From JAWPMT01 sp965267435 (lineage in GTDB: Bacteria; Bacteroidota; Bacteroidia; Cytophagales; Cyclobacteriaceae): DNA of 64,000 nucleotides. The position numbers and the translations under genes are program-made. The notes beneath the pieces are model-generated. The model was not told where the DNA came from. It ran no database searches and was given only the letters and a program-made list of their open reading frames with translations. Below, in pieces: positions 34,922 to 43,507 of this stretch (the stretch's first letter is position 1; every line of letters starts with the position of its first letter). The stretch lies in assembly GCA_965267435.1 (NCBI GenBank), contig OZ253960.1, positions 3,410,001-3,474,000 on the forward strand. Direction: 5' to 3'.

Positions 34922-34948
34922 ACCCTACCGCAGTGGTCGGGTTTTTTT
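34922..34948 (+). terminator. Orphan plus-strand intrinsic terminator
   Basis: ACCC-T-ACC, loop GCAGT, GGT-C-GGGT followed by seven T. The stem has one T-C mismatch. No plus-strand gene precedes it within 1.7 kb, so it may end a small RNA or antisense transcript. Confidence 0.55.
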
Positions 34949-35019
34949 GAGGGATGAGCTAAGAAAAGTGCAGAAAATCAGGCAGTTCGCTTGCTAAAAA
35001 AGCCTTGGAGAAGCAGCAT

Positions 35020-35051
35020 AAAAAAACCCCAGAGGAATATCCTCCGGGGTT
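35020..35051 (-). terminator. Minus-strand intrinsic terminator
   Basis: On the minus strand AACCCCGGAGG, loop, CCTCTGGGGTT and a run of seven T. It lies about 200 bp past the small gene at 35256-35657, which it probably ends. Confidence 0.7.
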
Positions 35052-35255
35052 AAAAACCACTTGTACATCACATCTCCCAAATGGGCTTAACCCAGTTGGG
35101 ACCAACTTCACTAATCAACCTTTCCATAGCTGCACAGAAAAGATCCCCTGTGCCAAAGACTGCCTAAGCCAGGCGCCCCCTTACTCCGTGTGGGACTGGC
35201 GGGCCGTGAAGACCCGCCAATTACCCAGGTTGAGGTTAAGCCGCCACCTCCACAT

Positions 35256-35657
35256 CTACAACAAAGTGCTCCCGGCCAACAAGACCGGAAATCTAATGTC
35301 CAACTCAAAGCACTTCTCCAGCTTCTCCTTCAACCAGTTGCTTTCCGGTTGCTCCGTGCCTTCCAAATGACACCGGACCTCGATCTTCTTCTCTCCCAGC
35401 CATTGATATCTTTCCGCCATCTTCAGAACGTGCATCATAAATAGGGTGGATGAGTTGTCGAGTGCCCCACAGTACATGTCCAGTTCCATATGGCCGCAGA
35501 CAATAAAGTACTGCTCGAGCTCGTCCAGCTGATGCATGTAGATCGACCAGTGATCTCTTTCGAGTTGGCCAATCTTCACAGTCAGTTTTTCTATTGCCTC
35601 CTGATAGTGAATCTCTACACCACTTTGGTGATTTTGATTCGAAGCGATGGTTCTCAT
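35256..35657 (-). CDS. Hypothetical protein, 133 aa
   Basis: Soluble, largely helical protein with many aromatic and Met residues (QLDELEQYFIVCGHMELDMYCGAL). No motif recognised. The start is ATG at 35657; an upstream start adds 17 residues of low quality. It lies downstream of the two-component genes but is separated from them by about 200 bp. A 200-base 3' region leads to the terminator at 35020. Confidence 0.55.
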   Translation of the reverse strand: MRTIASNQNHQSGVEIHYQEAIEKLTVKIGQLERDHWSIYMHQLDELEQYFIVCGHMELDMYCGALDNSSTLFMMHVLKMAERYQWLGEKKIEVRCHLEGTEQPESNWLKEKLEKCFELDIRFPVLLAGSTLL

Positions 35658-35859
35658 TAGCGGCGGTTTGTTTCTTCTCAGAAATTCGACTGCAAATGTC
35701 TGAGGCACCGACGATTTTCAGAACAGCATTTTTCGCATTCTCAATTTTTGGTGAATTACCACTATTGATTAGCGGATTCTCGTAGGTGTTTCACCAACTC
35801 AAAATTGCGTCTTGGAGAACAAGAGCTCGAGAAGCTGATGGCAGGCGCGAATGCGGCGA

Positions 35860-36498
35860 TTAGGTGATGTTGCGTTCAAGAGCAAAAACCACCAAACCCG
35901 CAATATTTTTCGCGCCGGTCTTGTCCAATAGATTACGCTTGTGCGCCTCAACCGTTCGAATGCTTATGAAGAGCTCATCCGCAATCTCTTTATTCGAATA
36001 CTCCTTCACGACCAGTCTCAAAACTTCTTTCTCCCGCTTTGAAAGGGAGGTCTCCACAGTCAGTCGTTGCTTTGGTTTCTTGCCTGCGATACTATCTATG
36101 ATCGTTTGATAGATCTCCTTCGCGTAGTAGTTTTCGTTTTTACAAATGGTATCGAGTGCGTCAAACAGCTCTTCCTTGGGCGCATTCTTGAGAATGTACC
36201 CGTTAGCTCCCAGGGCAATCATTTTGTTGATATAGACCGCGTCATCCAGCATGGAGAGCACCAGCACCTTTTGGTCAGGATAGTCTTTCCTGATGTGGTC
36301 CAGCATGGTGATGCCATCCATATCGGGCATGCTGATATCTGTCACGACGACGTCATAATTCTCCTTTTGGAGCAGTTGCAATGCTTCAGTACCATCAGAG
36401 GCCTCTCCTTTTACCTGGTAGCGTTCCTCGGCTTCGAAGTAGAACTTGATCGCATCACGGATCATTGCATGATCATCAACGAGAAGAATATCAATCAT
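35860..36498 (-). CDS. NarL/FixJ-type response regulator, 212 aa
   Basis: Receiver domain (1-120) with acidic pair D8-D9, phospho-acceptor D54 (VVTDISMPDMDG) and Lys at KNAPKEE, then a LuxR-type HTH (about 147-208: LSKREKEVLRLVVKEYSNKEIADELFISIRTVEAHKRNLLDKTG). It should be phosphorylated by the HisKA_3 kinase encoded immediately upstream, whose gene overlaps it by 4 bp. Confidence 0.95.
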   Translation of the reverse strand: MIDILLVDDHAMIRDAIKFYFEAEERYQVKGEASDGTEALQLLQKENYDVVVTDISMPDMDGITMLDHIRKDYPDQKVLVLSMLDDAVYINKMIALGANGYILKNAPKEELFDALDTICKNENYYAKEIYQTIIDSIAGKKPKQRLTVETSLSKREKEVLRLVVKEYSNKEIADELFISIRTVEAHKRNLLDKTGAKNIAGLVVFALERNIT

Positions 36499-38000
36499 GT
36501 AGTCACTTTCTTTTTTCCTTTCAAAGGTACCTCCACCAGTATTTGGGTACCCTTTCCAGTCATTGTATTTAGTTCAAATACGCCATTGATGGCCAGCGCC
36601 CGTGTTTCCATACTGACCAAACCAAAGCTCCTATGTCCACCTAAGACCTCAGACTTATCAAATCCTATGCCGTCATCTTCGACCATCAATGTGAGCAAGT
36701 CTTCTCTTTGGAACAGTTGTAGATGGACTTTGTGAGCTTCCGCGTATTTGCGAATGTTCGTAAGGGACTCCTGAACAATGCGGTACAGGTTGAGCTCCAC
36801 CGTCGGATCAAACCTTTGATCGCCGATGTTTTCCTGAAATTCAAAGGTGGTCCCGTTGGTCAGATTCTGTCGGCGTATGAGCTCATTGAGTGCGCTCCCA
36901 AGCCCCAGGTCCGCCACCGATTTTGGTGCCAGGTGATGCGATATGTCTCTTACTTCCTTGATACTCTTGTTGAGCATGTTGAGGGCCTGCTGAAACTTCT
37001 CCTGCAGATCGGCCGGCATTGCGGAAGTGCCAATGCCCTGCAGGGATAAGGCCACCGTCGCCAGAGATTGCTGGACGCCATCATGCAATTCCCTGGCAAC
37101 GAAAGCACGTTCCAGATCGGCTGCTTTTATCGATGCTGCCATCAATTGCTCCTCCACAGCTATCTCCGAGGTGATGTTATACATCACACCCTCGATTTCA
37201 TACTGGTTCCTTGACTTCGGTGACTTTCGGGCGTTGCCCTGCATTGACACCCATATGAGATCGCCATGCCGATGAGGTATGCGAAGTCGAACCCCGAAGC
37301 TGGGCTCCCCTTGCGTGACATGCGCGTTTACCGCCTCTCTGATCTTGGACAAGTCTTCTTCCACGAGCACAGAGAAGGCATCATCGCTGCCAACAATCGA
37401 CTCTGGATTATAGCCAGTGAGCTCTAGAAACTGCGGGCTGAGATAGTGCATGCACAATCGGTCGCCCAGTCGACCACGAAAGACTGCCCCGGGTATATTT
37501 GAGATAAGCGTGCTCAAAGAATCATTGAGCTCACGGGTCTTCGTGACAGACGTTTCCAGCTCAGCCGTCCGAAGCTTGACCTCCTCCTCCAGCCTGGCGT
37601 TGAAAGTCCTCAACAGATTCTGATGTGCGCTCATGCTCATGTGAGCTTTGACCCGTGAGATCAATTCCTTCGTATTGAATGGCTTGGTTATGTAGTCCTG
37701 CGCCCCCACATCGAAACCCCTAATCAGCGCGTTGAAGTCCGTTTTTGCCGTGAGAAAGATGACAGATATATCCTGCCATTCCGGATTTTTACGAATGGAC
37801 TTCAATGTGTCAAAACCATCAACTTCGGGCATCATCAAATCAAGTAGCACGACATCAAAGCGCTGCTTCTCGAGCCACTTGATCGCCCCGGGCCCGCTCA
37901 GGGCAAACTCAAAGGCCAGGTCATTCAACTTCAAGGTATTTCCCAGAATTTGAATATTGCTGGGATTATCATCCACCACCAGTATCCGGGCCTCACTCAT
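36495..38000 (-). CDS. Hybrid sensor histidine kinase: REC-PAS-HisKA_3-HATPase, 501 aa
   Basis: Order of domains: receiver (about 5-120, D54 in LLDLMMPEVDG), a coiled coil (about 125-160), PAS (about 165-290), HisKA_3 with ARELHDGVQQSLATVA (His near 304), and HATPase (about 395-495: VEDDGIGFDKSEV, GHRSFGLVSMETR). No membrane segment, so it is cytoplasmic. It can receive a phosphoryl group at its REC from the giant kinase upstream and pass output to the NarL-type regulator downstream (inference from order and overlaps). Confidence 0.92.
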   Translation of the reverse strand: MSEARILVVDDNPSNIQILGNTLKLNDLAFEFALSGPGAIKWLEKQRFDVVLLDLMMPEVDGFDTLKSIRKNPEWQDISVIFLTAKTDFNALIRGFDVGAQDYITKPFNTKELISRVKAHMSMSAHQNLLRTFNARLEEEVKLRTAELETSVTKTRELNDSLSTLISNIPGAVFRGRLGDRLCMHYLSPQFLELTGYNPESIVGSDDAFSVLVEEDLSKIREAVNAHVTQGEPSFGVRLRIPHRHGDLIWVSMQGNARKSPKSRNQYEIEGVMYNITSEIAVEEQLMAASIKAADLERAFVARELHDGVQQSLATVALSLQGIGTSAMPADLQEKFQQALNMLNKSIKEVRDISHHLAPKSVADLGLGSALNELIRRQNLTNGTTFEFQENIGDQRFDPTVELNLYRIVQESLTNIRKYAEAHKVHLQLFQREDLLTLMVEDDGIGFDKSEVLGGHRSFGLVSMETRALAINGVFELNTMTGKGTQILVEVPLKGKKKVTT

Positions 38001-41000
38001 CTCCTTCGATCTTTTGCAGTCCCATCATGTTGTCAAAGGACCTGAGCTGGTCAAGCATCGACGCAATGTCCAGGTTATGAACGGCGGACTCCAGTCGTTT
38101 GCCAAACTCCCTGATGGTCTCGCCATCGTCGGCCAATTGCACGTGCTGAAGCTTCTTGGCGAAGGCCAGCACCTCTCCAATGGGCTGCTGATCACGTAGC
38201 CCTGCGAATGCCGGACCTAATTCTTTCGCAATGACCTTCCTCATCTCTTCAGTCACAGTAAACGCCGCTACCCCGGGCGCCTTTGCCGTCACATTTTCGT
38301 CCATTCTTTGATGTGGGATGTATCGCTTCAAGAGCTGAATCAGATCATATCGCAACACAGGTTTGTAGAGAATACCGTCAAACAAGTCCTTCAGGTGAGA
38401 ATCAGTCCCGAAGACCGAAGCCGTCACCGCGACGATCGGTATATCTTCGGTGACATCGCTTTTCTTGAGCTCTTTTGCCAGACCAAACCCGTCCATTTTG
38501 GGCATCCTGATGTCAGTGAGCACAAGATCGACGGACTCCCGGGAAAGGATTTCCAAAGCCTCCAGGCCATCCCTGGCCTCCCAGACGAGTATGGCAGTAT
38601 TCCGAAATAGCTCCCGTAAGTAGAAACGATTGTTGTCGATGTCATCAACGAGAAGTACTGAGGAATTTTCGAAGAGAACGTCCTCCGGCCGATGCTCTTG
38701 CAGTCGTTCTTTTATGGCTTGGGCATCTTCTACTATCGTGATCTGAGGGAACATTAGGCGGAAGACAGTACCCTTGTCCACCTCCGATTCCACGCTGATC
38801 GACCCACCCATGAGCTTGACGAGCTTCTGGACGATGGCCAGGCCCAATCCCGTACCACCGTGTGCCACGCTCCCGGGTCTGTCAAGGTCCTGGTAAAAAT
38901 TATGAAATATCCGGTCTTTTGCTGAAGCCGAAATACCGATACCGGTATCCTTCACCTCAAACTCCAGATTGTAGCTATTCTTCGTTCCTGCCAGTACCCT
39001 GATAGTAAGAAACACTCCCCCTTCGTTGGTAAACTTGAAGCTATTCCCCAGGAGGTTGATAAGAATCTGTTTGATCCGAAGTTCATCAAGGAACAGATAC
39101 TCTGAAATGGGGTTATCTACGTTTACTTCGAAGTCAAGATGCCTCTCTCTTGCTCTGATGGCAAACATGCTTCGTATTTCCTCAGCGAGTGATTTAAGAT
39201 TCAGCGGTACGTGCCGTATTTCAAACTTGCCGGACTCAATCTTAGAAATATCAAGGATGTCATTGATAAGCGCCAGGAGCGTCTTCCCGCTGGTCGCTAT
39301 CGCCTGTAGGTAACTCTGGTGAAGCTCCTCCGTGACCATTTGATTCAACAAATCGGAGAAGCCAATGATGGAATTGAGGGGTGTGCGGATCTCGTGGCTC
39401 ATGTTCGCCAAGAAGGCACTTTTTGCTCTGTTGGCCCGGTCTGCCTCCTTTTGCTTTTCGCGGAGATCGGCTTCCATCTTCCGACGCTCAGTGATGTCTG
39501 ATACTACATTTGCCAGCGCAATAGGCGCGCCATCTTCGCCCCTCAGCAAGAAGTAATGTTCGTAAGTATAGACGGTACTGCCATCTTTTGCTTTCATCTT
39601 TCGCTCACCCTTCCAGAACCCTTCGCGCTCTATCGCAGGCTTGATCGTGTTTAGAAAGATGTCTCGCTCTGGCTCGGCGAGGTAGTCCAGGATATTTCGG
39701 CCTACCACCTCGCGTTCATTGGTTTCACCAACGAGTCGCAGGTACGCAGGATTTACAAAAACAATGGTATCCGATTCGAGATCGGCCATTCCCAATCCGA
39801 TGGGTGCGCTGTCTGCAAACCAATTGAGTACCAGCAGCTCATTCTGTTTGCCCTTTAGTTCCTGGATGTATTGACTCTTGAGTAAGTTGGCCTGTTCCGC
39901 CGCGTCTCTGGCCTCTCGTAGCTCAGTTTCCAGCCGCTTTCGATCGGTGACATCTCGAGTGATGCCTATCAATCCCACTATGTCACCCTGACTATCTCTT
40001 AAGGGACGCTTATTGGACTCGACCCATTTCTCGCCGTCCTTGTCCATGTACTCATCCTGGTAACTGGTCATCTCCTCGCCTTCCGACAGGATCGGTTCCT
40101 CTCGATCAAAATAACCCTGGGCCAGTTCTTGTGGATGTAGATCGAAGTCAGTCTTACCAAAGAGCTCATCGCCATCAGAAAAGCCATGGGCGAGGGCCAG
40201 CGAGTCACTTGCAGCAAGGAATTTGTGATCCCGATCCTTGACGTAAACAAAATCCGTCGAATGACGCAGCAACCCTACCATGATCTGGTTGAGTCGGGTC
40301 ACTTCGGTAATGTCAGTCGCGAAGCAACTTACTCCTACAATCTCGCCATTGAGCCGGATGGGGTTGAAGAAGGTCTGAAAATAGCGATTGGCATCCATCA
40401 CCTTGTCCCGATCAGTCACATCATAACTCTTCCCTTCCAGCGCCTTGGTGTAGCGTCGGCGCCAGACTTCCCTCCACGTTTCCGGGATCAAACTGACGAT
40501 ATCATCGCCCTTTTGTACCTCCACACCCGTCATCTCTTTCATCAGGTTGAAGAAATTAGTGTTGAAGGTGACAAGGCGATACTCTCTATTTAAAGAATAG
40601 ATCCGTGAAGAAGTGCTTTCGATGAGTGCTGTGAGACTCGCCTGGCTCGCAAGTAATTTCTCCTCAATCCGTTTCCTTTTTTCTATTTGTCTCGCCAGGG
40701 ACCGGTTCCAAATAAATATGACAGCCAGCAACAATAAGAAGCCCCCTACAACCCACCAAAACCATTTGTAGTCGGCAAGTGACTTTTTCTGTGACTGCAC
40801 CAAACCTCCTCCCTGTACGAGCTCTCCGATTCTTTCAGTGGGCAACAGCAAATGTGCGCGGTTAAGCACCTCGGCCACCACAGGGTCCTTCGTCTGGGAC
40901 CGAAGATTCACTTTGATAGGGAGGACCCCGGCAATTTTCAACTCCGCGAGATCGTACAACCGCAGCCGATAAGAAATCAAAGGCAGCCCAGCAATGAAGC

Positions 41001-42273
41001 CATCCAAATCGCCATTTTCGACCTGTAAGATCCCCTCATCAATCGTGCGAACCTCCACGAGGTCCAGTGAATGATAAGTATCAAAAATCTGTGTCTTGTA
41101 CGGACTATACGAGACGACACCGACCTTCTGACCTTTGAGCCTTCCAATATCCAGAGTATACGGAATACTCTTAGCGACAAGCGCCAATGGAAACGAATGG
41201 AAAGCGATGGTTTCAGAAGCCGTCGAATCAGTTGAGGAAGATACGATGACATCAACTTGTCCGGATTTCAGTGCCTGTCTTAGTTTGCTTCTACCATTAA
41301 AGAATTGAAAATCCAGTGGCAAATTGAGGTGCTGGTTGATCTCCCGATAGTAGTCCGGAAGAATCCCTATTGCTACACCATCTTGCTCCAAGCAGAATGG
41401 TGGCCAATCACTCACCAGACCGACGGACAACGTGTCCATCTCCTGCAATCGCTCATTAGCCGCCTGAGAAGATATTGGCTTGTCCACCATCAAATCCAAC
41501 AACCATTTACCAAGTAAAAGACGCCTCTCTTCCGGGCCGATTCTGGCGAGCGCCTTATTGAGGATTGATACCAGTTCGGGCCAGTCCTTCCTGACAGAAT
41601 AAACCCACGGAACGCGGGTTTCCCTCGCCACATAAGCAACCTTGATACCCATGAGGCCATAGTTGCTGAGGTAGTAGGTCAAAGCTCCACCGGACATGAG
41701 GTAGTCAACGTCCTCATTGAGAAGGGCAGAAATCATTGATGGAATGTCGGCATAGTCGGTGACACGCGGGTCTGTGAAGTTCGCAAGCAGGTCATGATGG
41801 ATCTGATTGCCAGATTGGAGGCCGAGTTTCTTACCGTCGAAGTCGCTGAGATGTGTGAAGGCAATCGTATCTGATGCACGTCGATACACTACCACATTGC
41901 CAGAAGCATACTCATCCGTAAAGTTGAAGTAGGGACGTCGGGCGGGGCGGGATGTAGAAGTCATCAACCCATCGATCTGCCGCTCCTGAGCCATCTTCAC
42001 GACATGCTGCCACTGGCCACCTACGATCTCGATTTCCAGGCCCGTTAACTCTTCGATACGCTGAAAGATGTCTACCTCCAGGCCAGTATAAGTCCCGTCC
42101 GATTTGGAAATCAAATAGGGCTCCCAGGATGGATCGCCTCCCAGACGTATCACCGGATGCGCTTTGAGGAAAGACTCCTCCGCTTCAGTCAGTTGGATGG
42201 TCTGGGCTCCTAGTGGAAAGAGGATTCCACAAATGATTAGGGTGAGTAGCAGCCTCAATGGTTCGATCTTCAC
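37993..42273 (-). CDS. Giant hybrid histidine kinase with two periplasmic solute-binding domains, about 1426 aa
   Basis: After a signal segment come two tandem SBP_bac_3 domains (FLKAHPVIRLGGDPSWEPYLISKSDGTYTGLEVDIFQRI; then SVGLVSDWPPFCLEQDGVAIGILPDYYREI), a transmembrane helix (WFWWVVGGFLLLLAVIFIW), three PAS-type domains, HisKA (SHEIRTPLNSIIGFSDLL, about 980 from the longest start), HATPase, a receiver (LTDIRMPKMDGFG) and a C-terminal degenerate Hpt-like helical region without a clear phospho-histidine. Amino-acid-like ligands are usual for SBP_bac_3. GTG 42273 gives a clean signal peptide; ATG 42336 would add 21 hydrophobic residues. It overlaps the next gene by 8 bp. Confidence 0.9.
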   Translation of the reverse strand: MKIEPLRLLLTLIICGILFPLGAQTIQLTEAEESFLKAHPVIRLGGDPSWEPYLISKSDGTYTGLEVDIFQRIEELTGLEIEIVGGQWQHVVKMAQERQIDGLMTSTSRPARRPYFNFTDEYASGNVVVYRRASDTIAFTHLSDFDGKKLGLQSGNQIHHDLLANFTDPRVTDYADIPSMISALLNEDVDYLMSGGALTYYLSNYGLMGIKVAYVARETRVPWVYSVRKDWPELVSILNKALARIGPEERRLLLGKWLLDLMVDKPISSQAANERLQEMDTLSVGLVSDWPPFCLEQDGVAIGILPDYYREINQHLNLPLDFQFFNGRSKLRQALKSGQVDVIVSSSTDSTASETIAFHSFPLALVAKSIPYTLDIGRLKGQKVGVVSYSPYKTQIFDTYHSLDLVEVRTIDEGILQVENGDLDGFIAGLPLISYRLRLYDLAELKIAGVLPIKVNLRSQTKDPVVAEVLNRAHLLLPTERIGELVQGGGLVQSQKKSLADYKWFWWVVGGFLLLLAVIFIWNRSLARQIEKRKRIEEKLLASQASLTALIESTSSRIYSLNREYRLVTFNTNFFNLMKEMTGVEVQKGDDIVSLIPETWREVWRRRYTKALEGKSYDVTDRDKVMDANRYFQTFFNPIRLNGEIVGVSCFATDITEVTRLNQIMVGLLRHSTDFVYVKDRDHKFLAASDSLALAHGFSDGDELFGKTDFDLHPQELAQGYFDREEPILSEGEEMTSYQDEYMDKDGEKWVESNKRPLRDSQGDIVGLIGITRDVTDRKRLETELREARDAAEQANLLKSQYIQELKGKQNELLVLNWFADSAPIGLGMADLESDTIVFVNPAYLRLVGETNEREVVGRNILDYLAEPERDIFLNTIKPAIEREGFWKGERKMKAKDGSTVYTYEHYFLLRGEDGAPIALANVVSDITERRKMEADLREKQKEADRANRAKSAFLANMSHEIRTPLNSIIGFSDLLNQMVTEELHQSYLQAIATSGKTLLALINDILDISKIESGKFEIRHVPLNLKSLAEEIRSMFAIRARERHLDFEVNVDNPISEYLFLDELRIKQILINLLGNSFKFTNEGGVFLTIRVLAGTKNSYNLEFEVKDTGIGISASAKDRIFHNFYQDLDRPGSVAHGGTGLGLAIVQKLVKLMGGSISVESEVDKGTVFRLMFPQITIVEDAQAIKERLQEHRPEDVLFENSSVLLVDDIDNNRFYLRELFRNTAILVWEARDGLEALEILSRESVDLVLTDIRMPKMDGFGLAKELKKSDVTEDIPIVAVTASVFGTDSHLKDLFDGILYKPVLRYDLIQLLKRYIPHQRMDENVTAKAPGVAAFTVTEEMRKVIAKELGPAFAGLRDQQPIGEVLAFAKKLQHVQLADDGETIREFGKRLESAVHNLDIASMLDQLRSFDNMMGLQKIEGDE

Positions 42274-42464
42274 TAGTTCAATGATGAAGATAAACCAAAA
42301 AATGGGAAGGTGGATTGCGGCACCGCTGATAGTCAACTTTCATTATATGGCTAAGTTCCTGAGAAATTGCCCGAAAGTCCGGAGCAATCGGGTTTTTGTC
42401 ATTTTCAGATGTCATAACTCCAGCGAAACTCGTATCAGACAATAGATGCAGACTTAACCCAATC

Positions 42465-43376
42465 ATGAACCGGAGAAGCGCAATCAAGACCGTCTCTGCC
42501 GCCACGGCGGTAGCATCACTGCCCATACTGTCATGGAAGTCACCGGGGAAGATCGAGAGACGTGCAATCCCATCATCAGACGAGACCCTGCCTTGCGTAG
42601 GACTAGGCACGTGGCTCACCTTCGATATCGACAGCGACGATCATGAGGCTTTGGCGCAGCGCAGATCCGTGGTCTCGAACTTAATGCAGGAGGGTGGCGC
42701 TGTGATTGATTCGTCGCCGATGTACGGTCAGTCGGAACGCACTGTAGGTAGGGTGGTGGATGATCTGGATGCCAGGGAGCAACTTTTCCTCGCCACCAAG
42801 GTCTGGACCAATGGACAACGGCAGGGCCTGCGACAAATGACCGACAGTGCCTCGAAAATGGAAAAGCCCGTCCTCGACCTGATCGAGATCCACAACCTGA
42901 TGGATTGGAAGACACACATGAAGACACTGCAGGCAATGAAAGAGCGGGGTGAGGTGCGATATATCGGAATCACCCACTACCTCTCTCATGCCTATGATGA
43001 AATGGAGACGATCCTCAAGAACTATCCCATCGATTTCATCCAGGTCAACTACAACATCACCGCCCGGACTTCTGGTGAGCGGCTCTTGCCTGCCGCCAGG
43101 GATAATGGCAAAGCGGTTATCATCAATCGCCCCTTTGCCGGCGGCAATGTATTTCGGACAGTTCGCCACAGACCCTTGCCCAAAGTCGCCCGGGACCTGG
43201 GGTGTGAATCATGGGCCCAGCTACTCCTGAAGTTCGTGTTGTCTCATTCGGCCGTCACCTGCGCCATACCGGGGACAAGGCAGCCACAGCATATGCTGGA
43301 AAACGCGCAGGCAGGAATGGGGAGATTTGCCTCCCAAAAGCAGCAGCAGCAAATCGTAGAGGCCTTCCAGGGATGA
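42465..43376 (+). CDS. Tat-exported aldo/keto reductase family protein, 303 aa
   Basis: Starts NRRSAIKTVSAATAVASLPIL, a twin-arginine type signal with a hydrophobic stretch and polar follow-up, so export of a folded NADPH enzyme is predicted. The barrel keeps Asp and Tyr (VIDSSPMYGQSE), Lys (ATKVW) and the strand LIEIHNLMDW. ATG 42465 is preferred because the longer frame puts 23 residues before the Tat motif. It is divergent from the giant kinase. Substrate unknown. Confidence 0.88.
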   Translation: MNRRSAIKTVSAATAVASLPILSWKSPGKIERRAIPSSDETLPCVGLGTWLTFDIDSDDHEALAQRRSVVSNLMQEGGAVIDSSPMYGQSERTVGRVVDDLDAREQLFLATKVWTNGQRQGLRQMTDSASKMEKPVLDLIEIHNLMDWKTHMKTLQAMKERGEVRYIGITHYLSHAYDEMETILKNYPIDFIQVNYNITARTSGERLLPAARDNGKAVIINRPFAGGNVFRTVRHRPLPKVARDLGCESWAQLLLKFVLSHSAVTCAIPGTRQPQHMLENAQAGMGRFASQKQQQQIVEAFQG

Positions 43377-43470
43377 AGGGTTTCCAGCCAACCACCCAGG
43401 GGTTTGAAGAGTATAGATAGTGTTTTCTCGCAAAAACAATTCCTATTTGTTTACTTGAGTATGAAGAGGG

Positions 43471-43497
43471 AAAAGGGGGCATCACTGCCCCTTTTTT
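43471..43497 (+). terminator. Intrinsic terminator after the aldo/keto reductase gene
   Basis: AAAAGGGGGC, loop ATCACT, GCCCCTTTTTTT. It lies 95 bp past the stop and 11 bp before the end of the convergent receptor gene, which it may also serve weakly. Confidence 0.75.
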
Positions 43498-43507
43498 TGA
43501 TCTCTGC

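Larger units (their letters stand above)
34809..35255. other. 447 bp gap with two oppositely directed terminators, no gene identified
   Basis: Holds a -7 element for the barrel gene (34870-34877), a plus-strand terminator with no plus-strand gene in front of it (34922-34948), a minus-strand terminator (35020-35051) and a GC hairpin TGGCGGG/CCCGCCA (35197-35219). No credible protein gene is seen. Confidence 0.5.
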
